Shown: positions 45,974-55,123, counted from the first letter of the stretch. The stretch: DNA of 64,000 nt from UBA11891 sp003533785 (GCA_949511625.1 CATFEX010000003.1:62001-126000); one strand, 5' to 3'. A program made the numbers and translations. The notes: generated by a model not told the origin, from the letters alone.

Positions 45974-48943
45974 TTAGTCAAGGGTTTCACAGTGGAATTC
46001 TCTTTTCTGTGGATTCATCGGTGCTTGTGTGGTCATACCATTGTTAGCAGCTTGAACCATTTGGGCAATCAGTTCTTTCTTTTCTTCAGCGATTTTTTCC
46101 AGTTGTGTTTTGGCGCGTTCCGCATCATAATAGACAATTCCATCTACTAGTGTTTTTTCTGCTTTTGTATAAACAGACATGGGATGATCGGTCCAAAGAA
46201 CCAGATCGGCATGTTTTCCGGCTTTAAGACTTCCGATACGATCGTCTAAGTGTAGCATTTTAGCTGGATTTAGGGTTACAAATTTCCAGGCATCTTCTTC
46301 AGAAATTCCACCGTATTTGATTGCTTTTGCAGCTTCTTGATTTAAGCGTCGAGACATTTCTGAATCATCGGAGTTGAAAGCTACATTGACTCCCGCACGG
46401 TGCATAATTGCTCCATTGTAGGGAATCGCATCTTTTACTTCATATTTATAGGCCCACCAATCGGAGAAGGTAGACCCCGCAGCCCCATGAGTTGCCATTT
46501 TATCAGCCACTTTATAGCCCTCTAGAATATGAGTGAAGGTGTTGATTCGAATACCAAAACGTTCCGCGACTTTCATCAGCATATTGATTTCACTTTGAAC
46601 ATAGGAATGGCATGAGATAAAACGATCACCTCTTAAAATTTCCCAGAGGGTTTCCATTTCTATATCGTAGCGCGGTTGGGTTGTGTATCTTTTCTGACGA
46701 GCTGATAATTGATTGTATTGTGTCCATTCTGTTCCGTATTCTTTAGCCCGTTGGAAATAATCCACAAATACTTGTTCCACGCCCATTCGGGTTTGAGGGA
46801 AACGATTGTAACTGCCCCAGTTGGATTGTTTCACATTTTCTCCCAAGGCAAATTTGATAAAGGGATCTGCATTGGGAAATAACATATTTTCAGCTGTTTC
46901 GCCCCACTTTAATTTGATTATTGCAGACCGTCCCCCAATAGGATTGGCAGAGCCGTGTAGAATCTGGATGGTCGTTACTCCTCCTGCAAGATTACGATAA
47001 ATATCGATGTCGTCTGGGTCTACAACATCCTCTATAGTCACTTCAGCAGAAGAATTGTGACCCCCCTCATTAATGCTGGAGGCGGCAATATGTGAGTGTT
47101 CATCAATGATACCACTCGTGATATGTTTTCCAGTGGCATCGATCACAGTTGCTGTTGTATCGCTGAGATTGGTTCCCACGGCAATGATTTTCCCATTGCC
47201 AATCAGAACATCAGCATTGGACAAAACACCTTCTACTTCATTGGTCCAAACGGTTGCGTTTTTAAATAATATACGGACTTGCTGCGGTCTTTTTTTAAAT
47301 CCAAATCCATTATTGGGATAGGAAGTAGTGGCTGGTTTGAAGACCAAAAAGCGCTCTTTATTTTCCTCTTCTTTAAGCGAGGCGTTCCACTGTATGGGGT
47401 CTCCAACAAAACCAATTCCTGTTCCTTTTAACATACCGGGTTGCTTTACCTTGGCTTCGAGTATTGCAGACAGACCTTCGGCATTACTTAAAGTTATATT
47501 CAGTTGTCCATCTTCGTATTTGATGGTATTTTCCCATTCCACTTCTCCCTCCATTACGGTGAGTTCAATTTCTTCTTCCTGGGTACTGTTTTCAAGTTCT
47601 AGTTCCAAAGCATGAGTATCCAATTGAAGAGTATAGGTTCCATCCAAATCCAACTGCTTAGCGTCATTGATACGGTGACGGTTCCCTTTGACATAATGGT
47701 CCAAAATTTTGGAATCCAGTTCAAAAAAAGGCCCTGAAGTGATGATAAAGTTAGCCCATACTTTGGGTTTAATTATCCCTAAAGACTCACTTTGTCCGAT
47801 CAATTTGGCAGGAACTGTGGTTAGTGAAGCAAGCGCTTGTTTTTCTGACAAGCCATAAGCCACAGCGCGACGTAGGTTTTCAATAAAAGTATCGGGACTG
47901 TCTGCTCCATCCATAGTGATAGCAAATGGAATTTTAGCGGCTGCCACCTTGGCAGGATTGGTAGGAGCTTGATTCCAATCGCGCATTTGTCCTAAGGTGA
48001 TTTTTTCTAAAAGGGCTGGATCGCTAACATCATACGGCTTGGGAAAATTCAATGGTAAAATCAAACTATTGCCATAGCTTTTCAAACTGTTTAGATGTTC
48101 GAATTCCTGACCACTCGCTTTAATGATCCAATTCTCTTTAAGATCGGTGCTAACTTTTGCAGCGCGGAGCACATTTAATTTATTGTTGGCTTCAAAAATT
48201 TTCGGTAGCGACCTTTGATTCAATACCGCTTCCAAGTCTAAATCTTTGGTTGGACTGTTTCCAGTTCTATACCAATTGGCGTCATGATATACTTGACGAT
48301 GTAAGGCCATGGCTCCCATCACAGAACTGGGATAGGATTGGTTGGATTGTTTGCTTTTACTAAACGAATAATAAGCAGCGGATTGTGAAAGAAGTATTCG
48401 ATCGTTTTCCGACTTTTCATCTGTGAGTGCTACAAGGACTCCTGTGCCTCGATGTATTCCGTCTTCTCTATGGGTATTCACAATACCAAAACCAGCTTCG
48501 CGATAAATTTTTGCTTCTTTTTCGTTGTAAGAATAATCTGAAATGGCTTGGTAGTCGCCAAGGATATGATCATTCCAATAGCCCCCTTCTTGGTTGGCTT
48601 TATATTGAGTGCTTCGACCCCGAGTCGTTTTGGGATCAATTTCATCTATTCCAAAGCTAGTATATAAGTCAATAAACGAAGCATATACGTGTTGACCAGG
48701 AAGGGAACGAACTACCGAATTCTCAGGAATTTTTACTTGACTACCAGCAGCCACCACTTTTCCATCCCGAATCAATAAAGTCCCATTTTCAATAGTTTCT
48801 CCCGGTTGAGGATGTAAAGTAAGCTCAGTAAAAGCCTGAAAATGACTTTCTTTTGTCTTGGTTCCCAAATTGGTGGGGTAATAGGTTTGACCCACAACAC
48901 TTAGGCTCATCATTAGAAAGACACCTAATAGATAATTTTTCAT
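45974..48943 (-). CDS. Two-module periplasmic amidohydrolase
   Basis: The 989-residue exported protein (signal peptide about 1-19, ending VVGQ) contains two amidohydrolase-like modules. Module 1 (about 25-420) lacks the HxH motif at its usual place (ASFIDLYTSFG). Module 2 (from about 555) has GIIDEHSHIAA with His616/His618, later His789 (ISCHSYVQ), His805 (NTFTHILEG) and Asp859 (FNSDDSE), so it looks active, of imidazolonepropionase/dipeptidase-like type. The ATG at 48943 was chosen over an in-frame TTG five codons earlier. The substrate is unknown. Confidence 0.85.
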   Translation of the reverse strand: MKNYLLGVFLMMSLSVVGQTYYPTNLGTKTKESHFQAFTELTLHPQPGETIENGTLLIRDGKVVAAGSQVKIPENSVVRSLPGQHVYASFIDLYTSFGIDEIDPKTTRGRSTQYKANQEGGYWNDHILGDYQAISDYSYNEKEAKIYREAGFGIVNTHREDGIHRGTGVLVALTDEKSENDRILLSQSAAYYSFSKSKQSNQSYPSSVMGAMALHRQVYHDANWYRTGNSPTKDLDLEAVLNQRSLPKIFEANNKLNVLRAAKVSTDLKENWIIKASGQEFEHLNSLKSYGNSLILPLNFPKPYDVSDPALLEKITLGQMRDWNQAPTNPAKVAAAKIPFAITMDGADSPDTFIENLRRAVAYGLSEKQALASLTTVPAKLIGQSESLGIIKPKVWANFIITSGPFFELDSKILDHYVKGNRHRINDAKQLDLDGTYTLQLDTHALELELENSTQEEEIELTVMEGEVEWENTIKYEDGQLNITLSNAEGLSAILEAKVKQPGMLKGTGIGFVGDPIQWNASLKEEENKERFLVFKPATTSYPNNGFGFKKRPQQVRILFKNATVWTNEVEGVLSNADVLIGNGKIIAVGTNLSDTTATVIDATGKHITSGIIDEHSHIAASSINEGGHNSSAEVTIEDVVDPDDIDIYRNLAGGVTTIQILHGSANPIGGRSAIIKLKWGETAENMLFPNADPFIKFALGENVKQSNWGSYNRFPQTRMGVEQVFVDYFQRAKEYGTEWTQYNQLSARQKRYTTQPRYDIEMETLWEILRGDRFISCHSYVQSEINMLMKVAERFGIRINTFTHILEGYKVADKMATHGAAGSTFSDWWAYKYEVKDAIPYNGAIMHRAGVNVAFNSDDSEMSRRLNQEAAKAIKYGGISEEDAWKFVTLNPAKMLHLDDRIGSLKAGKHADLVLWTDHPMSVYTKAEKTLVDGIVYYDAERAKTQLEKIAEEKKELIAQMVQAANNGMTTQAPMNPQKREFHCETLD

Positions 48944-48994
48944 ATATGAATTTTTCAAAAAATAAAGGTAATAATCTTTATCTAATAGAGCTCT

Positions 48995-50008
48995 TTAGAG
49001 TTTTTGACGATTGGCAACCAAAAGGGCTACCACTTGACTGTAGGATTTTCGTCCGGCTGCTTGACCGTTGGCTTTTAAAAACCGATCATAAATTTTATTC
49101 ACCAAAGGTTGGAGGGGGTTTTGATAGGCCTTCCAGAAGTCCTGTTGCTGTTGGTATTCTTTTATGATGCCAGGGTGTAGTTTTTGTTTATAGATTTCGG
49201 CTCTTTTGGGGTGGAGTTGATGAAGCGTACTCCAACAATACCTTAAAGCAAAGCTAAAAGCCGCATAGCGGATGTAAGAATTTGGGTGCTTATAGGTGGT
49301 TGTAAAAGCATGAAAATTTGCTTCTTCTTCAGCAGCTATTCCTTGTTGATGCGCTTTTTCATGGGCTGCTGTGAGGATGAAAGATAGAGTAGGAAGTCTG
49401 CCGTTTACTTGTGCTTCTCCGGTAAAAGGGTTGAGGTAACCAGCATAACCCATATAGCTTAGTGGTAGGCTCCATAGTGAGGTTTTGGTGGAAGGAGCAT
49501 CCAAAAGCCGAAGATAGTCTTCTTTTTCTAGTGGAAAGTCTACAGTTACACTGTCCGACTTACTTAAGCTGTTGTGCAAACTATTGATTCGAAAAAGTAG
49601 CGTGTCAATGGTTTCCACTAAAGCCTGTTCACTGTACTCTAGTGTAATGTTTTGTTGAGACGCCATGCTGCTTTGATGGTAATTAAGCCCCCAACTCAAT
49701 TGAAAGAACAAATGGATAAGCGCTAAAATTCCTAAGCTCTGAAAGAAGTACTCCCAAGGTTTTAAAAAAAGAGATTTTCCTTTCGAATAGATAAAGAACA
49801 ATGCACCCAAGAACAACCCCAAGTAGCATAAATCACCAAATGAAAAGACCAAGCGTTCTACAAAATAAGTTCGGAAGAATTGCCACCAGGGATATAATCC
49901 TTGGGTGTAGTAGCGATCTACCCACTCGGGGTGTTGTTGACACCACCACAAAAAAAGCCACTGCGGGATCCAAGAAAGAACCAGTATCGCAGTGGTTGTA
50001 TGTCTCAT
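48995..50008 (-). CDS. DUF3810 membrane protein, possible zinc metallopeptidase
   Basis: The 337-residue protein has about three N-terminal membrane segments (near 5-22, 60-75 and 88-105) and a C-terminal helical domain. It matches DUF3810, and residues 216-220 read HEKAH, an HExxH motif, followed by Glu227-229 (EEEANFHAF) as a possible third ligand. This suggests a membrane metallopeptidase, but activity is not established. It lies at the end of the nrnA-gldI-PPIase run. Confidence 0.82.
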   Translation of the reverse strand: MRHTTTAILVLSWIPQWLFLWWCQQHPEWVDRYYTQGLYPWWQFFRTYFVERLVFSFGDLCYLGLFLGALFFIYSKGKSLFLKPWEYFFQSLGILALIHLFFQLSWGLNYHQSSMASQQNITLEYSEQALVETIDTLLFRINSLHNSLSKSDSVTVDFPLEKEDYLRLLDAPSTKTSLWSLPLSYMGYAGYLNPFTGEAQVNGRLPTLSFILTAAHEKAHQQGIAAEEEANFHAFTTTYKHPNSYIRYAAFSFALRYCWSTLHQLHPKRAEIYKQKLHPGIIKEYQQQQDFWKAYQNPLQPLVNKIYDRFLKANGQAAGRKSYSQVVALLVANRQKL

Positions 50009-50014
50009 GGGTAT

Positions 50015-51103
50015 TTAGTCTTTCAGGACTTCAACCACTTCAATTTCAAAAATAAGATTGGATTTGGGTGGGATCCCTCTTGATCCCCGATCACCATAAG
50101 CAATGTCAAAAGGTAAAAAGAGAGTTGCTTTGTCTCCTTGACGGAGTTTACGCAGTCCTTCTTTAAATCCAACAATCATTTGTCCAGTATCAGAAACATT
50201 CACAGGGATGGGTTGGTATCCTCCAGCGGCAGCACGGGCATTATCAAGTAAGTCAAGCGCTTTGGCTGTTTCCATTTTACTCGTTTCCAACAAGCGACCG
50301 TCTTCAAAATAAACCGCATAGTCTACGATTCCTTGGTAACTGGATGTCACTTTAGGGCCACTTCCTTTTTCAGTTATCAGATACTGCAAACCTGATTTTG
50401 TTTTTTCAGCTTTGGCTCTTTGGACTTCAAATTTTGCTACGGTTTGTTGATTGATTTCAGCTCTTTTCTCAGCGACCAATTCTAATTCTTCTTGTTTTAC
50501 ACGAAGAACTTCGGCATAGACGGCGGGGGCGTCAAATCCCTTGGCCATTTTCCCTTTACGGATAATATTGAGTCTTTTGATAGTGTCGTTTGTGGCAATG
50601 CTGTCGACCACGGCTTGGCCTTCGCGGACTTTACCAAACACCGTATGTTTTCCATCCAACCAAGGTGTAGCCTTGTGGGTAATAAAGAATTGGCTTCCAT
50701 TGGTCTCTGGTCCTGCATTGGCCATTGAAAGAATCCCCGGTCCCGAATGAGAAAGATCCGTTATTTCATCGGGGAAACGATATCCTGGCCCTCCAGAACC
50801 GGTCGCAGTGGGGTCGCCTCCTTGAATCATAAAATCTGGAATGACACGGTGAAATAGCAACCCATCGTAATAACGCTTATTTAGAAAGTTTTCGCTCGCT
50901 TCCGGGTGTTCTCCTTCTGCCAAGGCAACAAAGTTAGCTACCGTCATCGGGGTTTTTTCCATTTCCAACTGCAGAAGAATAGTACCGCGATTCGTTTCTA
51001 TTTCGGCATAAATTCCTTCTTCAAGATTGGGGTAGTTGGAACTACAGCCAACCACGAAAAACGATACAATTGCAAAGATAAAAATGAATGAGGTTTTTCT
51101 CAT
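50015..51103 (-). CDS. Cyclophilin-FKBP fusion peptidyl-prolyl isomerase lipoprotein
   Basis: The 362-residue protein has a lipobox ending VVGC (Cys20). An N-terminal cyclophilin domain (about 30-200) contains LLFHRVIPDFMIQGGDP and NGSQFFITHKATPWLDGKHTVFG; an FKBP domain (about 255-360) follows, with VGFKEGLRKLRQGDKATLF and SNLIFEIEVVEVL. It probably catalyses prolyl isomerisation of envelope proteins outside the cytoplasm. It starts by a 4-bp overlap with the gldI stop, suggesting a shared role. Confidence 0.92.
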   Translation of the reverse strand: MRKTSFIFIFAIVSFFVVGCSSNYPNLEEGIYAEIETNRGTILLQLEMEKTPMTVANFVALAEGEHPEASENFLNKRYYDGLLFHRVIPDFMIQGGDPTATGSGGPGYRFPDEITDLSHSGPGILSMANAGPETNGSQFFITHKATPWLDGKHTVFGKVREGQAVVDSIATNDTIKRLNIIRKGKMAKGFDAPAVYAEVLRVKQEELELVAEKRAEINQQTVAKFEVQRAKAEKTKSGLQYLITEKGSGPKVTSSYQGIVDYAVYFEDGRLLETSKMETAKALDLLDNARAAAGGYQPIPVNVSDTGQMIVGFKEGLRKLRQGDKATLFLPFDIAYGDRGSRGIPPKSNLIFEIEVVEVLKD

Positions 51104-51645
51104 GATGTAATTTTTGTTAATGATAATAATTTTATGGTAAATCGTAGGGGTTGATTGCTACCAATTTTTTCGAAATCACCTTGATATCCATAACACAAAT
51201 AAGAGGGAAATAAAAAAACAGCTTTTTGGCCTACTCGAAGTACTTTGGCTGCTTCGCGGAGCGCTGGTAAATAGTCTTCTTGATCGACTAGAAAGCGGAC
51301 ATTACCCAAGCTTTTTTCATCATAAAGAACATTTTTGTTCAAATCTTCAATGCGATAAGAAAGAACTACTTCCTGCCCTTTTTGCGGTAGGGGGGTAGTG
51401 ACATTTGCCTTTTCGACCATGGCATACCAGAAACCTTTATTAGAATTTTGATAAACCATCTCGGGTTCCGCTTTTCGAATTTGCTCGAAAAGCTCTTGTT
51501 CAACAGCAATGCGAGCTTTATTTCGCTGGGCGGATTGATTTAAAAACAATTGTTGCTTTTTATTGATCGGCCTGCGCGGGTTTGGTTCTTGACAGGCACC
51601 GAGAAGCCCCGCCAACAGTAAGAGTATCAAAGTAGGGAATTTCAT
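51100..51645 (-). CDS. gldI: Gliding motility lipoprotein GldI (FKBP-type PPIase)
   Basis: The 181-residue lipoprotein has a lipobox ending LLGAC (Cys18) and an FKBP-like C-terminal domain with GQKAVFLFPSYLCYGYQ. It resembles GldI, needed for gliding in Flavobacterium and probably a folding helper for other Gld/Spr proteins. It overlaps nrnA by 4 bp and the fusion isomerase by 4 bp. Assignment as GldI rests on sequence pattern and the flavobacterial context. Confidence 0.85.
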   Translation of the reverse strand: MKFPTLILLLLAGLLGACQEPNPRRPINKKQQLFLNQSAQRNKARIAVEQELFEQIRKAEPEMVYQNSNKGFWYAMVEKANVTTPLPQKGQEVVLSYRIEDLNKNVLYDEKSLGNVRFLVDQEDYLPALREAAKVLRVGQKAVFLFPSYLCYGYQGDFEKIGSNQPLRFTIKLLSLTKITS

Positions 51646-52652
51646 TCAAAGTGATTTTTCCATTCTTGTATGGCGGCAACCAAGCGGTCTTGAGTAGTTT
51701 CCATAGTATCGAAAGACACCCCACCAGCAGCATTTTTGTGTCCTCCTCCGCGAAAGAAAGTTTCTGCAAAAGTATGGGCTGGGAATTCTCCCTTGGAGCG
51801 GAAAGACATTTTGATTTTTCCTTCTCTTCGATTCTCAATTAGGATCACGGCCAATTGTATCCCTTTTAGGCGCAATCCATAATTAACAAAACCTTCTGTA
51901 TCTCCTTTTTGATAGTTACAAGCACTGAGTTCCTGTTGAGATAAACTTAAATAAACGGCGGGTATATTTTCTAGTTTGTTTAGGTTGGTGAGGCCCATGC
52001 CTAAGAGTCGAACGCGATCGAAAGTGTAGCTGTCATGGATGCTCTGGTGGATTCCTGTGTGTGGCGCGCCACATTCCATCAGGTGGGCAATGGCTCGGTG
52101 GGTATCTGCTGTAGTAGAGGGAAAGCGGAAAGACCCCGTATCGGTCATTATTCCAGTGTAAAGACAAGTTGCCATATCCGAATCGATGGCGCTAGAATCC
52201 CATTGATTGATGAGGTGATAGATAATCTCAGCCGTAGAACTCATCGGAGGAAAAGAGAGTGATAATGCGGCATATTCTTTGGGCTTTTCATGATGATCAA
52301 TCATCACCAATGTGGCCTTACTTTTTTCGACCCAAGGTCCCAAGGCATCGATTCGCAATAAGTCATTAAAATCGAGTGTAAAAAGAATATCGGATTCAGC
52401 AATTATTTTTTGAGCTTTGTCTTGTTGAGTGCTGTGAAGGACAATCTCATCTTGCCTAGGCATCCAAGCTAAAAAGCTGGGATAGTCATTGGGGGAAACG
52501 ATCTGAACTGTGTGCCCTTTTTTTCGCAAGAAGGAGGACCACGCCAGGCAACTCCCCAAGGCGTCTCCATCAGGATTTTGATGAGGAATTACTCCAATGC
52601 GTTGCGGCTGGTCTAGGAGGGCTTGTAATGCGGGAAGCTGCTGAATTTCCAT
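51642..52652 (-). CDS. DHH-family oligoribonuclease / pAp phosphatase NrnA-like
   Basis: The 336-residue protein has the DHH signature MIDHHEKPKE, an upstream PHQNPDGDALGSCLAW and the DHHA1 motif GGGHKNAAGG. Relatives degrade nanoRNAs and dephosphorylate 3'-phosphoadenosine 5'-phosphate. It is first in the operon leading to gldI, the fusion isomerase and DUF3810. Confidence 0.93.
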   Translation of the reverse strand: MEIQQLPALQALLDQPQRIGVIPHQNPDGDALGSCLAWSSFLRKKGHTVQIVSPNDYPSFLAWMPRQDEIVLHSTQQDKAQKIIAESDILFTLDFNDLLRIDALGPWVEKSKATLVMIDHHEKPKEYAALSLSFPPMSSTAEIIYHLINQWDSSAIDSDMATCLYTGIMTDTGSFRFPSTTADTHRAIAHLMECGAPHTGIHQSIHDSYTFDRVRLLGMGLTNLNKLENIPAVYLSLSQQELSACNYQKGDTEGFVNYGLRLKGIQLAVILIENRREGKIKMSFRSKGEFPAHTFAETFFRGGGHKNAAGGVSFDTMETTQDRLVAAIQEWKNHFE

Positions 52653-52663
52653 GCCTTTTTGGG

Positions 52664-52671
52664 CAAAGATA
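52664..52671 (-). promoter_or_regulatory. Candidate -7 element of the nrnA-gldI promoter
   Basis: The minus strand reads TATCTTTG, a good match to TAnnTTTG, 11 bp before the nrnA start. No clear TTG is found 17-19 bases upstream, so this is a partial match. Confidence 0.4.
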
Positions 52672-52788
52672 GGCCTTTATTTGATTTCTTGATGGTTGCA
52701 TAGTAGGGGGTTTTATGATTACTAATTAACCAAGATGAAAATTAGACAGGTTGTGAAAAGCTTCCATAAAATCTACAGGAGTTGGACT

Positions 52789-52818
52789 TTGGGCAAAGAG
52801 AAAAAAAGGCTACTTTTG
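52789..52818 (+). promoter_or_regulatory. Bacteroidota-type promoter for ndk
   Basis: TTG (52789-52791), 19 bases, then TACTTTTG (52811-52818) matches the consensus fully. Transcription would begin close to the first ndk ATG, giving a very short leader. It also supports a start at 52828-52834 rather than at 52735. Confidence 0.65.
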
Positions 52819-52827
52819 CCGAAAATA

Positions 52828-53247
52828 ATGATGATGAAAAGAACCTTTACCATGATCAAACCGGATGCGGTGGAAAACGGCCATACAGGGGCCATTTTGG
52901 AAAAAATTAATAGTGCTGGCTTTCGGATTGTGGGTTTGAAGAAAACGCAATTGACTCAGTCGGATGCTGAAGCTTTCTATGCTGTTCATAAGGAGCGGCC
53001 GTTTTTTGGTGAGTTGGTTGCTTTTATGACTCGAGGACCCATAGTGGCTGCCGTGTTGGAAAAGGATAATGCAGTGAATGATTTTCGTACTCTCATCGGA
53101 GCCACCAATCCTGAGGATGCGGCGGAAGGGACGATACGTCAACTATATGCTACTTCTGTTGGTGAAAATGCTGTACATGGTTCGGACAGCGATGAGAACG
53201 CTGCGATAGAGATTGGTTTTCATTTCTCCGGACGCGAATTGTTTTAA
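52828..53247 (+). CDS. ndk: Nucleoside diphosphate kinase
   Basis: Ndk balances NTP pools by phosphate transfer through an active-site His. The 139-residue protein has RTFTMIKPDAVENGHTGAIL and the catalytic NAVHGSDSDENAAIEI (His in NAVHGSD). ATG codons at 52828, 52831 and 52834 are consecutive, so the exact start is ambiguous; the promoter lies just upstream. Its stop overlaps the convergent DUF721 stop by 4 bp. Confidence 0.95.
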   Translation: MMMKRTFTMIKPDAVENGHTGAILEKINSAGFRIVGLKKTQLTQSDAEAFYAVHKERPFFGELVAFMTRGPIVAAVLEKDNAVNDFRTLIGATNPEDAAEGTIRQLYATSVGENAVHGSDSDENAAIEIGFHFSGRELF

Positions 53248-53540
53248 CGCAGAACCATTCTTTTGAATTGAATTCCTTCTACCCCCTCATTTAATCGTTC
53301 GAGCAGGCTTTCCTGAGCATACCGCATTTCCTCTTTTAGGGTGGCATTGGTGATTTCTACCACGAGGGTGGTACCTTCCAACCGTATTGTTCGGGTATAG
53401 CGGTTTACATAGGCACCTAAAGTATCTTTCCATAATTGCTCCACCCGCACTTTTTCTATTCCCTTGCGGACCCCTTTTTGTTGAGAGAATTCAGAGAGTA
53501 CCTCTTTTAAAGAACGGGGTTCAAAGTCACGGTCGGCCAT
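53244..53540 (-). CDS. DUF721 family protein
   Basis: The 98-residue protein resembles the DUF721 family (DciA-like), with RSLKEVLSEFSQQKG and VEQLWKDTLGAYVNRYT, then TTLVVEITNATLKEEMRYA. DUF721 proteins in many bacteria include DciA, which helps load the replicative helicase; the link is by family only. It overlaps the upstream lipoprotein gene by 14 bp and is downstream of recF in the same operon. Confidence 0.85.
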   Translation of the reverse strand: MADRDFEPRSLKEVLSEFSQQKGVRKGIEKVRVEQLWKDTLGAYVNRYTRTIRLEGTTLVVEITNATLKEEMRYAQESLLERLNEGVEGIQFKRMVLR

Positions 53541-53946
53541 CAGTTGGATTTTTGCGTTTGTAATAGTAGCGTTTGTTATTGTGTTCTAGCACTAATTCCT
53601 GAGAATCCAAACGGATTATTTTTTCATACCACTCGTCCCAAGGGGTTTGAAAATGAAGTTGCCAGCTGTCTCTTTGAGATTCAAGAGTAAAATCAGATCG
53701 ATCTCGAGAAGTAATGAGGGTCTCACCAAGGCTGGGGCTCAATTTTTTTCGGTATCCTTTTCCCATGGCCACCAAGGTGTAATGATCGAATTGAATATTT
53801 CCTGTAGCTGGGACAAAGGTTTCATTGGCTTGTGTGACCTTATCTATTTGCCAATAGCCTTGTAAAGCGTCCTTCTGAATAGTTTCATTGCATGCAGCCC
53901 AAAAAATAAATGAGTAAAGCAATAAAAAGATTGAAAATAAGCGCAT
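53527..53946 (-). CDS. Small lipoprotein, lipocalin-like
   Basis: The 139-residue protein has a signal peptide and lipobox ending FWAAC (Cys19). The mature part opens LQGYWQIDKVTQANETFVP and is beta-rich, suggestive of a lipocalin-like domain. The function is unknown. It lies 1 bp after the recF stop, so it is probably co-transcribed. Confidence 0.72.
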   Translation of the reverse strand: MRLFSIFLLLYSFIFWAACNETIQKDALQGYWQIDKVTQANETFVPATGNIQFDHYTLVAMGKGYRKKLSPSLGETLITSRDRSDFTLESQRDSWQLHFQTPWDEWYEKIIRLDSQELVLEHNNKRYYYKRKNPTDGRP

Positions 53947-53947
53947 G

Positions 53948-55051
53948 TTACAAGATATTGTTTTTTGGGTTTCCCAATGAAAAAAGTTCGTAATTCATGG
54001 CACTGCTTTGCAAGGCTTTTTCGGTGCGCTCGGCATGAGTATCGGAAATAAAAATCTGACCAAAATCGGCAGCGCTTAACAAATGAACAATTCGGGCCAC
54101 ACGTTCTTGATCCAATTTGTCAAAAATATCATCAAGCAAGACAATCGGAGGAACACCCTGTTGCTGTTGCATATAATCGAATTGCGCTAATTTGAGTGCA
54201 ATCAAAAAAGATTTTTGTTGGCCTTGGCTTCCAAATTTTTTGACAGGTTGTTTGCCCAAACGTAATTCTAAATCGTCTTTATGGAGCCCTACACTAGAAA
54301 ACTGTAGAGCTCGATCTCTGGATAGCGCTTCCTGGAGTAAATCGGCCAAAGGTTTTTCATCCAACTGGGTTTGGTAGTGAATTTCTACACTCTCTTGTGC
54401 ATCACTGATTTGCTTGTACCGTTTTTCAAAGACAGGTGTAAAAGCTTCCATAAAACGTTTCCTCGTTTTGTAAAGGGGACTACTCAATTGGAGTAGCTGT
54501 TGATCATATGCTTCTAGTGCCGTGGGGTCAAACTGTTGGTTGGCAGCAAAGAATTTCAAAAGCGAGTTACGCTGATCCACCACACGATGATATTGAAGTA
54601 GAGCATCCAAATAGGTAGTGTCTGTTTGTCCTATAATACCATCCATAAACTTACGTCTCACACTGCTACCAGCAGCAATCAAATCTTGATCGCTGGGGGA
54701 AATAATCACCAAAGGGATCAACCCAATGTGTTCCGCAATTTTATCATATGCCTTTCCGTTTCGTTTGATCACTTTCTTGCCGCCTCGTTTGAAGCTGCAA
54801 ATGATTTTCTCCTCCTCCTCCCGTTTGATGAAGCGTCCTTCAAGGACAAAAAAATCTGCCCCGAAATGGATGTTTTGCGAAGCAATGGGATTAAAATAGC
54901 TTTTGCCAAGGGCTAAGTGATAAATTGCATCGAGCAGGTTGGTTTTTCCTACTCCATTGTTACCTACAAAGGCATTGATGGGGGCTTCAAAGTCGAGTTC
55001 AAAAGCTTTTTGATTTTTGTAATTCGTCAATGAGAGTCGTCGCAACTGCAT
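53948..55051 (-). CDS. recF: DNA replication and repair protein RecF
   Basis: RecF is an SMC-like ATPase that helps load RecA at gaps. The 367-residue protein has Walker A GNNGVGKTNLLDAI, the signature SQGQQKSFLIALKLAQ and Walker B PIVLLDDIFDKLD. The ATG at 55051 gives the family start MQLRRLSLTNYKN; an 11-residue extension would cross the promoter element. Confidence 0.96.
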   Translation of the reverse strand: MQLRRLSLTNYKNQKAFELDFEAPINAFVGNNGVGKTNLLDAIYHLALGKSYFNPIASQNIHFGADFFVLEGRFIKREEEEKIICSFKRGGKKVIKRNGKAYDKIAEHIGLIPLVIISPSDQDLIAAGSSVRRKFMDGIIGQTDTTYLDALLQYHRVVDQRNSLLKFFAANQQFDPTALEAYDQQLLQLSSPLYKTRKRFMEAFTPVFEKRYKQISDAQESVEIHYQTQLDEKPLADLLQEALSRDRALQFSSVGLHKDDLELRLGKQPVKKFGSQGQQKSFLIALKLAQFDYMQQQQGVPPIVLLDDIFDKLDQERVARIVHLLSAADFGQIFISDTHAERTEKALQSSAMNYELFSLGNPKNNIL

Positions 55052-55056
55052 GAAAA

Positions 55057-55084
55057 CAAAGATAGATTTTTGCCCCATAAACAA
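55057..55084 (-). promoter_or_regulatory. Bacteroidota-type promoter for recF
   Basis: On the minus strand TTG (55082-55084), 17 bases, then TATCTTTG (55057-55064) matches the consensus fully, 5 bp before the recF start. Confidence 0.65.
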
Positions 55085-55123
55085 GAGGTGTTTTTCCTTT
55101 ATTTACTTGTACTGGGTGACTTT

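Noticed and set aside
52735..52827. N-terminal extension of ndk by 31 residues
   Set aside because: It would span a consensus promoter and has no counterpart in the family; the usual start is MxxxRTFTMIKPDA.
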